A stretch of DNA of 64,000 nt from Bifidobacterium scardovii JCM 12489 = DSM 13734 (lineage in GTDB: Bacteria > Actinomycetota > Actinomycetes > Actinomycetales > Bifidobacteriaceae), in the NCBI RefSeq assembly GCF_001042635.1, contig NZ_AP012331.1:1116001-1180000 (forward strand). The letters are read 5' to 3'. Both the position numbers and the translations under genes were made by a program. Shown piece after piece: positions 57,565 through 64,000 of the stretch (its first letter is position 1; each line of letters starts with the position of its first letter). The notes below the pieces were generated by a model, which had not been told where the DNA came from, made no database searches, and worked only from the letters and a program-made list of their open reading frames with translations.

Positions 57565-59119
57565 ACATGCGGCCTTGGAAGTAGCGCGTCTCCTCGAGCT
57601 CGCCTTCGATGACCTGCCGGAAGTGGCGTTCGTGGTTCGCCACGGCAAGCGAACCGAGGTCGGTGGCGTTCTGGTAGGCCGCCTGATGGTACTTGAGCCA
57701 GTGCGTGAGCTCCTTGCCGTCGGAGGCCCCGGCGACCTCGGCGCCCCGGTAGCCGCGATTCCACGAGGAGGTGGCGTCCCCCGGCGCGCATTCGCCGTTC
57801 GGACCGACCTCCCCGGTCGACGAGGCTCCGGTCGGATAGGCGTAGCCGTGCACTGTCAGCCAGGTGTCGGTGGCGGGATTGGCGGCGCCGTCGAGCGCGG
57901 CGACCAGTTCGTCGCCGATCTCGATGCTCGTCACCCAGGTCGAAGGCGGGATCGGATGGTTCGCCACCGGCGACCCGGCCGTCACCACATGCTCAATGGT
58001 GTACTCCTCGCTCATGTCGGCGGCGATGGCCGCGGCCGTGATGCCGCCCTGCGAGTGACCGATCAGCGCCACCGGATCGTCCTTGCCGATGCCGGCCTGG
58101 CGCATCGCCTCGAGCACCATCATCGCGCTGTCGGCCTTTATCCGCTGCGCCGGATCGTCGCTCATCAGCTCCACATTCTGCGGCCAGCCGAACGGCGAAT
58201 CGGGCTTGCCGTCCGTGCCGGGGATCGTCACCAGCCATGCCGGCGACCCGTCATCCCTCCGATAGCGCTGCACCGCGATCGTCGCATAGCTCAGCCCGCT
58301 GTCGAGATCGACCTTGCCGAGCCGCTCCTCGGCCAGCCGCCGCAGCTGCTCCAGCGCCTGCGCCACCGACGAGGACGCACCGACGACCGGCACGTCCGTG
58401 AACACCTCCGTGACGTGCAGCGTGCCCTGTCTGAGACCGTCAGCCGGTTGGCTGTACTGGGAGATCGCGCCGGCCGCGCCGTTCACCTCGTCGGTGCGCA
58501 ACAGGCCGGTCAGCGGATCGACTTGCTGCGGTCTGGCGGGGTCGATGGTGCCGATGTACGGCGCGATGCCGCTCAGATATCCTTCCTGAAGAGGAGCCGT
58601 AATCGCGCTGCCGTATGACGGCGCGAATTTGCCGTCCATCATCGATCCGCCGAGAATACCGCCAGCGGCCAATATCCCCATGGCGAGGGAGGCCTCCTTC
58701 GGCCGGACGGTGGTGATCAGCTGCATCAGCTCGGTGAACAGCCGCCTGGTCCACAGCTCCGATTTGGCGTACAGCGAATGCGCGCGGATCAGCAGCGACG
58801 CCATCTCGTCTATCGTGGCCGCGATCGCGCCGCATGCGGCGGCATGGTCGGAGAATCGCCGGATCAGCTGGCTGTAGGGGAGCGTGGCATGGCCGCTGAC
58901 CGGCACTCCGGCAAGACCCGCGACGGATGCGGGGCACATCGTCATGCCGGCGCACTGCTGCGCGAGCTGCAGCGAGGCGGCACCCCACGAGATGGAGGCC
59001 GCGCGCCATTCGGCCGCGGCGCCCTCCAGCGCCTTGGCGAGCGCGGTGTACTCCTCGGCGCTCGATGCGGTGTACGACTGGCCGCCGTAGACGTATGAGG
59101 ATACCTCCCAGCCCATCAT
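57548..59119 (-). CDS. Alpha/beta-hydrolase (lipase-like) protein with helical N-terminal domain
   Basis: A 523-residue protein. The N-terminal 140 residues are helical and Ala-rich (EEYTALAKALEGAAAEWRAA, LQLAQQCAGMTMCPASVAGL), similar in style to WXG/ESX-type or LXG-like domains. The C-terminal half has the nucleophile elbow GHSQGGITAA near residue 355, preceded by AWLVTIPGTDG and followed by VTAGSPVANHP. It has no clear signal peptide. It overlaps the upstream WXG-motif gene (ATGA), so both are co-expressed. Possibilities: cell-surface esterase or secreted effector. No T7SS core gene is visible. Confidence 0.72.
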   Translation of the reverse strand: MMGWEVSSYVYGGQSYTASSAEEYTALAKALEGAAAEWRAASISWGAASLQLAQQCAGMTMCPASVAGLAGVPVSGHATLPYSQLIRRFSDHAAACGAIAATIDEMASLLIRAHSLYAKSELWTRRLFTELMQLITTVRPKEASLAMGILAAGGILGGSMMDGKFAPSYGSAITAPLQEGYLSGIAPYIGTIDPARPQQVDPLTGLLRTDEVNGAAGAISQYSQPADGLRQGTLHVTEVFTDVPVVGASSSVAQALEQLRRLAEERLGKVDLDSGLSYATIAVQRYRRDDGSPAWLVTIPGTDGKPDSPFGWPQNVELMSDDPAQRIKADSAMMVLEAMRQAGIGKDDPVALIGHSQGGITAAAIAADMSEEYTIEHVVTAGSPVANHPIPPSTWVTSIEIGDELVAALDGAANPATDTWLTVHGYAYPTGASSTGEVGPNGECAPGDATSSWNRGYRGAEVAGASDGKELTHWLKYHQAAYQNATDLGSLAVANHERHFRQVIEGELEETRYFQGRMSHDNE

Positions 59120-59454
59120 TCGCCCCCGATCCATGCCATGCGCAGCGTGGCCGAGGCCTCGTCGCGCAGGCGCTCGCCGTCGGCGACGCATCGGGCCAGT
59201 TTCTGGCGGAACAGGGTGGCGGCTGCTCCCTGCCAGTCGATCGCGTCGGCCGCGGCGCGGGCGGAGACCGTGTTGTCGGCCGCGATGCCGACCCGTGTGG
59301 CGTTGACGTTGACAAGGTCCCTGCCATGGCCGACGGCGGCATGGCAGCGGCAGCCGGTGAGAGACGGGAATGCGGCGGGTGCGCCGCCGAACGGGGATGG
59401 CAGCGCGCCGAATGGCGGTATCGGCGCAGGTCCGGGTATGTCGTTGGTGTTCAT
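59116..59454 (-). CDS. Small protein with WXG motif
   Basis: A 112-residue protein. The N-terminal 45 residues are Pro/Gly-rich; the rest forms a helical hairpin with W74-Q-G in ADAIDWQGAAATLFRQKL, like the turn of WXG100 proteins, and a following amphipathic helix (RLRDEASATLRMAW). The ATG at 59454 is chosen as the start of the compact unit; the frame is open to 59715 but with repeat DNA. It is coupled to the lipase-like gene by a 4-nt overlap, suggesting that it is a chaperone or partner for its helical N-terminal domain. Confidence 0.6.
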   Translation of the reverse strand: MNTNDIPGPAPIPPFGALPSPFGGAPAAFPSLTGCRCHAAVGHGRDLVNVNATRVGIAADNTVSARAAADAIDWQGAAATLFRQKLARCVADGERLRDEASATLRMAWIGGE

Positions 59455-59641
59455 GGCCCCATTGAAGGAGATGGCGTCGGTGCCCGTCCAGCCGGAACGG
59501 GTGCTGTGGTCGAAGGCTCCCGGGTTATCCACACCCGGCGTGTCGTTCCACATGCGATGTGGATGGAGCGTAGCCCTGTGGCCGGACTGCCCATGGCGGG
59601 GTGCGGAGTGTGTCGGATGCTTGGCGTTGCAGTGGTGTCGA

Positions 59642-59684
59642 CCACCCCCAGTCGGCTTCGCCGACAGCCCCGCCAGCGGGGGCA
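59642..59684. repeat. GCGGGGG-type double-hairpin repeat
   Basis: CCACCCCCAGTCGGCTTCGC, CGACAGCCCCGCCAGCGGGG and GCA. Nearly the same as the right unit of the pair upstream of pup (49860-49904). Confidence 0.75.
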
Positions 59685-59728
59685 TGTACGTCATGCGCTG
59701 CATTCTTTGACGCACTGCGTTGTTCGTG

Positions 59729-59795
59729 TGCTGGCTATGTCGGGCTCCCTCCGAGAGGGCCCGACATAGCGAATGAAATAACGGCGCGGGATACC
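59729..59795. repeat. Diverged copy of the 96-bp element
   Basis: GTTCGTGT, CTATGTCGGGCTC, CCTCCGAGAGGG and CGCGGGATAC appear in the same order as in the copies at 2572-2667 and 6975-7070. The left arm is lost, and the centre is a strong hairpin (TATGTCGGGC..GCCCGACATA). It adjoins the 3' end of the gene at 59803. Confidence 0.6.
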
Positions 59796-59802
59796 GGCGG
59801 CG

Positions 59803-60426
59803 CTACCAGGGTTTGGACGAGTTGCCGGAATTGTTGGTCGTGGTGGATTCGGCGGACTGCCCGCCCTGCTCGGTGGTCGTGGACTCGGCCGGCGTGGACT
59901 GCTCGTTGGCCTTGAGCAGCTCCTCGACCTTCTGCCGCTGCTCGTCGGTCAGTCCGCCGCCGTTCGCGGCGTTCTGCTCCTGCTGCTCCTGCTGCTGGGG
60001 CTGGCTCTGCGCGGCGTCGTTCTGCGCGCCCGAGCCCTCCTGCTGCTCGCTCAGCCGCAGCTTGGCGAGTTCGGTGAGCCGTGCGGACACCGCGGCGTTG
60101 GCTTGGATCGCCGCCTTGACGGACGGCAGCAGCACCGGTTCCATGGATGCGGCCTGTTCGAACTGCGCGTCGGTCTGCTCCTGACGGGTGCGCAGCTTGC
60201 CGTAGTCGACCGTGTCCTTGCCGGAGTCCTCGATGTTCCGCGTCAGGCTCGCCGTGGCTTGGTTGAACGCGTTCACCGCATGCAGGTTCACCGCGGCGAG
60301 CGCCGCGACGGCCAGGCAGGCCACGGCGAGCGCGATGAGGATGATGCGCACGGGCAACCCCGCGCGAGCGGCGCGCGCTGTGCTTGCGGCGCGCCCTGCG
60401 CGGTCGGTACGTGATGCTCGGCTCAT
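59803..60426 (-). CDS. One-TM protein with Gln/Ser/Thr-rich C-terminus
   Basis: A 207-residue protein. A basic N-terminus is followed by one TM segment (ILIALAVACLAVAALAAVNL), a helical extracytoplasmic region (DSGKDTVDYGKLRTRQEQTD) and a low-complexity tail rich in Gln, Ser and Thr (QSQPQQQEQQEQNAANGGG). I recognise no catalytic domain. It is the last gene of the DUF58-vWA operon, overlapping the preceding vWA gene by 4 nt, so it probably belongs to the same membrane complex. Confidence 0.75.
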   Translation of the reverse strand: MSRASRTDRAGRAASTARAARAGLPVRIILIALAVACLAVAALAAVNLHAVNAFNQATASLTRNIEDSGKDTVDYGKLRTRQEQTDAQFEQAASMEPVLLPSVKAAIQANAAVSARLTELAKLRLSEQQEGSGAQNDAAQSQPQQQEQQEQNAANGGGLTDEQRQKVEELLKANEQSTPAESTTTEQGGQSAESTTTNNSGNSSKPW

Positions 60427-61451
60427 AGCAGCCTCCTTGACGTCGAGATCCAGGCGCCGAATTCCCATGCCAGCAGCGCGGCCGCGACCGTCGCCAGCGG
60501 CCAGACCACCGGTATGGCGCGGGTGCGTTTCTTGGCGGAGCGCGTCACCTGCCATTGGCGCGACGCCTGGGCGGACACGCCGTTGGCCATGGTCGAATCG
60601 GGGCCGGTCTTCAGGTATGTGCCGCTCATCTCGTCGGCGATGGCGGACAGATTCGCCTCGTCCATCTTCGAAATGCCGGGCTGGCCGGTGGCCGGGTCGG
60701 TCACCCAGGCGTTGCCGTCGATCTGCCCGACGCCGACGCCGTCGCGCACGATCGGGATGGTGCCGCCCTCGGTGGAGCCGACGCCGACCGTGAATCCGTC
60801 GTTGAGGTACTTGCGCAGCGTGGAGAACGAGCGGCGCGTGGTGGTGCCGGTCTCCTCGCCGTCGGTGATCAGGTACAGGATGATCGCGTCGTCGGGCTTC
60901 GACTCGCGGATCGACTTGAGGCTCAGCAGCAGCTGGTCGAGCGGCGCGTCCAGGCTTGATCCGGCCGATACGGAGGTCGCCTCGACGCTCAGCGTGTCGG
61001 CCCAGGTGCCGATGGCGCGCGCGTCCGGCGTCAGCGGCACGTCCACGGTGCCGGTCGCGCCGAATCGCAGCCCGAGGAAGCTGGCGTCCTGATAGAGCGA
61101 CGTGATGTCCTTGACGGCCTGTTTCGCCGCGTCGATGCGGGTGATCGCGGCGTCGGACCCGTAATGCGCGTCGGACACGGCCATCGAGCCGGTCACGTCG
61201 ACCGCGATCACCACGTCGGTGGCGTTCACCGCGCGGCTGTCGGTGGTCGTGAGCACGCTCGGCGTCAGCATCATCAGCGCGATCGTGGCGCACAGCAGGC
61301 AGCGGCGCACGCAGGCGACCGCCGTCTCGTCGCTGGAACCGCGCCGGCGCACATGCAGCACCACGCAGCACACCGCCAGAGCGGCCATCGCCGCGGCGAG
61401 CGCCGCGCCGGCCGGCCAGCCGAGCGCGGGGGAGAGCGTCAGATCGGTCAT
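60423..61451 (-). CDS. von Willebrand factor A domain membrane protein (second)
   Basis: A 342-residue protein with two N-terminal TM segments, a vWA domain and a C-terminal TM (VVWPLATVAAALLAWEFGAW). The metal-ion-dependent adhesion site reads VVIAVDVTGSMAV, with Thr in place of the usual first Ser (DxSxS to DxTxS), and the later Asp is in LYLITDGEETG. This resembles BatA/BatB-type proteins encoded with MoxR ATPases. ATG at 61451 overlaps the preceding gene end (ATGA). Confidence 0.88.
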   Translation of the reverse strand: MTDLTLSPALGWPAGAALAAAMAALAVCCVVLHVRRRGSSDETAVACVRRCLLCATIALMMLTPSVLTTTDSRAVNATDVVIAVDVTGSMAVSDAHYGSDAAITRIDAAKQAVKDITSLYQDASFLGLRFGATGTVDVPLTPDARAIGTWADTLSVEATSVSAGSSLDAPLDQLLLSLKSIRESKPDDAIILYLITDGEETGTTTRRSFSTLRKYLNDGFTVGVGSTEGGTIPIVRDGVGVGQIDGNAWVTDPATGQPGISKMDEANLSAIADEMSGTYLKTGPDSTMANGVSAQASRQWQVTRSAKKRTRAIPVVWPLATVAAALLAWEFGAWISTSRRLL

Positions 61452-62509
61452 CGTCTCAACCTCCAGGCTCCGATCAGCCACGCGGCGACGATCAGCGCCA
61501 GCGCGAGCGCCCACCATCCCGGCGCGTCGATCACCGCGGCATGGGAATCCTGCTGGCTGACGGCGTTGCGCCGCGTGTTGATCTCGCGCACCAGCTCGTT
61601 GACGCTGGCGCCGTTGGACTGCGTGAGGAACACGCCTCCGTGCGATTCGATCTGGTCCTTCATGTCGGTGGTCGTCGCCTCGCCTTCGCTCGACTTGGGT
61701 CCGGAGAACAGGCCGTCGACCGTGATGCCGGCCTGCTCGGTCAGGGCCAGCGCCTCCGACAGCGTGTAGGTCGGGTCGCCGGACACCACGTTGTCGGTGG
61801 CGAGCACGATCGAGGCCGCGCGCTGGCGGGTCGCGTTCTCCTGATTCGCGGAGCCGTAGGCGAATCCCGGCAGCATCGCCGCGCAGCTGACCACGCCGTC
61901 GCCGATCAGCGAGGTGGCGTTCGTGCGGTTCTGCGTGCCCTCGAGCCAGGTGGAGATCCGCTGGTACTGCGCGTCGCTCATCTTGTCGATGTCGTCCTGC
62001 GTCTCCACGCCCTTGAGCGTCTTCGCCGCGGCCGTGAGCTGGTCGGTGACCAGCGCGTAGTCGTCGGTAAGCGGGAACACCGTGCGCGACGTGGAGTTGA
62101 AGATGCTCAGCCCGATGCGCTCGCCTTGGAAATTGGAGACGAGGCTCAGATAGGTGTCCAGCACCTCGCGGTCATAGGGCAGGGCCGAGCCGGACACGTC
62201 GAGGCACAGGACGATGTCCCTGTTGCTGGAGCGCTCCTCGCCCTGATCGACGAGCGAGGGGCGGGCGACCAGCACGAGCGCGAGCGCCACGGCGGCGGCC
62301 AGTAGCACCGTGCCGAAACGCGACAGCGCACGCCAGCGCCGCAGCATGGCGGACGCATGCTCGGTCGCCAGGTCGTCGTCTAGCGAGAACACGGTGGCGT
62401 CGGCGGCGCCCTTGCGGGGCCGGGTCAGCGCCACGACGAGCACGATGACGGCCAATGCGGCCGCGGCGCCCGTGGCGGCCGCCCACGGCCATTGCCATGA
62501 CAGGGTCAT
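61448..62509 (-). CDS. von Willebrand factor A domain membrane protein (first)
   Basis: A 353-residue protein: N-terminal TM segments (GAAAALAVIVLVVALTRP and TVLLAAAVALALVLVARPSL), then a vWA domain with the metal site RDIVLCLDVSGSALPYD and later ASIVLATDNVV, and a C-terminal TM (WWALALALIVAAWLIGAWRL). The pair of vWA proteins with DUF58 suggests a MoxR-associated envelope complex. It overlaps the preceding gene by 4 nt. Confidence 0.88.
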   Translation of the reverse strand: MTLSWQWPWAAATGAAAALAVIVLVVALTRPRKGAADATVFSLDDDLATEHASAMLRRWRALSRFGTVLLAAAVALALVLVARPSLVDQGEERSSNRDIVLCLDVSGSALPYDREVLDTYLSLVSNFQGERIGLSIFNSTSRTVFPLTDDYALVTDQLTAAAKTLKGVETQDDIDKMSDAQYQRISTWLEGTQNRTNATSLIGDGVVSCAAMLPGFAYGSANQENATRQRAASIVLATDNVVSGDPTYTLSEALALTEQAGITVDGLFSGPKSSEGEATTTDMKDQIESHGGVFLTQSNGASVNELVREINTRRNAVSQQDSHAAVIDAPGWWALALALIVAAWLIGAWRLRR

Positions 62510-63063
62510 CCTCGCCACCTTTCCACAAGATCGGACACCCAGCCGGCCGCCTCCTCGACGCCGACCTGCCCGGCCTGGCGGTTGACGGCGGCATCGGCGA
62601 ACTCGGGCGGGTACAGGGCCTCGACGGTCTGGCGCAGCAGGGACAGCCCCTGCGCCGAACCGGTGGTGCGCGGCATGGCTGCGAGATCGCGCAGCGTGCT
62701 GGCGCTCAGATCGCTGCCGGTCGCCTGCGTGGCGAAGGAACGGGCCACGTCGGCCAGCTCCACGAACGCCTCCTCTCGGCCCAGCGACCCGTCGGCGTGG
62801 CGCGCGACGATGCCGTCGATGCGCTGCTGCCACATGGACAGGGCGCCGGCCGGGACGTGCGCGCCCTGCCTGGAAGGCTTGGCCGGCTTGCGCCGCGGGC
62901 GCGACAGCACCACGGCCACGGCGACCAGCACGATCGCGACGACCAGGCAGCCGCCGGCCACGGCCAGCAGCGGCATCGTCAGATCGATCTGGCCGACCGG
63001 CGTCAGATCGCCGTCGGCAAGCGGCAAGGCGGCATGCCGCGCGGCTTCGGTCACGGCCATCAT
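62506..63063 (-). CDS. One-TM hypothetical protein of the vWA operon
   Basis: A 185-residue protein with one TM segment (LLAVAGGCLVVAIVLVAVAV), a basic stop-transfer stretch (SRPRRKPAKPSRQG) and a cytoplasmic helical part (DGSLGREEAFVELADVARSF). Position and length resemble the DUF4381-type proteins of MoxR-vWA operons, but I cannot confirm the family from sequence alone. GGAGGTG lies within the DUF58 gene end. It overlaps its neighbours on both sides. Confidence 0.72.
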   Translation of the reverse strand: MMAVTEAARHAALPLADGDLTPVGQIDLTMPLLAVAGGCLVVAIVLVAVAVVLSRPRRKPAKPSRQGAHVPAGALSMWQQRIDGIVARHADGSLGREEAFVELADVARSFATQATGSDLSASTLRDLAAMPRTTGSAQGLSLLRQTVEALYPPEFADAAVNRQAGQVGVEEAAGWVSDLVERWRG

Positions 63064-64000
63064 CGCGCACCTCCCCGCGGCGGTTCGGCCGGCCTTCCGG
63101 CCGGCATCGCGTTCGGCATCCCGTTCGGCAGTTCGGGCGCCCGGCGCAGCTGGTTGCGCGTGGTCGGCGCCAGCGACCGGGATACGAGCCGGACGAACGC
63201 GTCGAACATCGCCTCGCTGGAGGCTCCGCGTATCATGCGCGAACCGTAGCGCGCCAGCTCGCGCTCCAAGGCCGTGGCGACGAAGCCGCGGTGCGCGGCC
63301 ACCTGATCGGCGTTGGCCTTCACGCGCAGGAAGGCCGGCACCCGCTTGCCGTCCAGCCCGTCCGCGACGGACGGCGCGGCGCCGGCGTCGAAGGGATTGA
63401 CCGTCGCCACGTCGATGAGCACCACCGGATGCGTGCGCGCGATCCGGCCGATGGCCTTGACGTGGCGTTCGCCCAGCGCGTGCTCGTCGGTGGCGATCAC
63501 GATCAGGGCTCGCCGGTCGCGGATGCGCCGCGCGTAGCCGAGCAGCGCATCGATGTTGCGGTCATGGTCCCACCCGCGCTCCAGCGCCTGGTCCAGCGTG
63601 CGCTCGAACTGGCCGAACCCGCCGTTGAAGGGCATGCGCGTGATGCTCGCCGCGTCGGCGAACACGAGCGAAATGTCGTCGGAGCGGCGCAGCGACAGCG
63701 CGGCGAACATGCGCAGCGCGTTGGCGGCGACCTCGTAGGCCCGCTCGCCGCGCTCGCACGAGCCGGTCATCTGCCGGCCGACGTCCATGAGCATCCATAC
63801 GCGGCTGGTGGCCGGGCGCTCCCGCTGCACCACCATGGGCCGGCCCTGGCGCGCGCTGATCTTCCAGTCGATCAGACGCGCCTCGTCGCCGGGCTCGTAT
63901 GCGCGGATGTCCATCACGTCGTCATTGCCGCCACGGCGCTGCGACGCGTGTTCCCCTTCGAGGATGCCCAGCGCCTTGCGCACCGTCGGCAGGCTCAGCG
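63060..64000 (-). CDS. DUF58 domain protein, N-terminus beyond the window
   Basis: The frame is open to the right edge; a GTG at 63983 is internal and unlikely to be the start. The DUF58 core is clear: MDIRAYEPGDEARLIDWKIS (usually 'lReY.pGDd.R.IdWk'), ARQGRPMVVQRERPATSRVW and MDVGRQMTGSC, then a vWA-like fold. DUF58 proteins act with MoxR AAA+ ATPases and vWA proteins; a moxR gene would be expected just right of the window (inference). Confidence 0.88.
   Translation of the reverse strand, partial: LSLPTVRKALGILEGEHASQRRGGNDDVMDIRAYEPGDEARLIDWKISARQGRPMVVQRERPATSRVWMLMDVGRQMTGSCERGERAYEVAANALRMFAALSLRRSDDISLVFADAASITRMPFNGGFGQFERTLDQALERGWDHDRNIDALLGYARRIRDRRALIVIATDEHALGERHVKAIGRIARTHPVVLIDVATVNPFDAGAAPSVADGLDGKRVPAFLRVKANADQVAAHRGFVATALERELARYGSRMIRGASSEAMFDAFVRLVSRSLAPTTRNQLRRAPELPNGMPNAMPAGRPAEPPRGGAR

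Larger units (their letters stand above)
59455..59802. other. 348-base gap with two repeat types
   Basis: Holds a GCGGGGG-type hairpin repeat (59642-59684) and a diverged copy of the 96-bp element (59729-59795). No gene is supported. Confidence 0.6.

Overview
The window looks like a stretch of chromosome from a high-GC actinobacterium, most probably Bifidobacterium or a close relative. Evidence: GC-rich coding sequence; the actinobacterial order rpoZ - metK - priA - fmt; a Pup-ligation locus (ARC ATPase, Dop, Pup, PafA) with no 20S proteasome subunits; actinobacterial families such as DUF3107 and a helicase-dead PriA; and many genes whose start codon lies only 6-8 nt after a -10 hexamer (leaderless transcripts). 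No rRNA, tRNA, CRISPR array, transposase or integrase was seen.

Layout. 1-9,300: end of a sugar-binding protein, a 2-hydroxyacid dehydrogenase, a MazEF toxin-antitoxin pair, then a catabolic operon (Gfo/Idh/MocA oxidoreductase, DUF993 protein, TIM-barrel sugar isomerase/epimerase) behind a strong promoter with a LacI-type operator, followed by a broken GH28 gene and a membrane protein. 9,300-21,250: GNAT, a fused MacB-like ABC transporter, sulfur amino acid enzymes (two Cys/Met PLP enzymes around an M20 amidohydrolase), an SPFH protein, a gene-free zone with two tandem-repeat arrays (52-bp and 29-bp units), a second hydroxyacid dehydrogenase and an acylphosphatase. 21,480-38,000: housekeeping genes (patatin, murI, dapF, VKOR, PHP phosphatase, DUF3107, APH-like pseudokinase, UvrD-like helicase, rpoZ, metK, cfa, priA, HAD, fmt).

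37,908-43,908 is an accessory sugar island: LacI regulator, ABC binding protein, two permeases and a GH130 phosphorylase/hydrolase. It is flanked by a perfect 65-bp direct repeat that copies the 3' end of serB. 43,847-51,679 holds serB, dedA, then arc, dop, a divergent inositol-monophosphatase-like gene, pup and pafA. 51,680-57,500 has a palindromic repeat array, the relic of a CbbX-like AAA+ gene, hup (HU), a large flippase-like membrane protein, purB and a HigBA-type toxin-antitoxin module. That module is also flanked by a direct repeat (38 bp) that copies the 3' end of the neighbouring gene. 57,548-64,000 is a minus-strand series: DUF58, a one-TM protein, two von Willebrand A proteins and a Gln-rich membrane protein, then a WXG-motif small protein coupled to a lipase-like protein.

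The intergenic space is dense in short structured repeats: double-hairpin elements built from GAGGGGAG or GCGGGGG arms, and a 96-bp element whose CTAG ends overlap the stop codon of the adjoining gene. The two cassettes bounded by duplicated 3' gene ends are the most unusual feature, because they imply the same insertion mode twice with no recombinase left behind.
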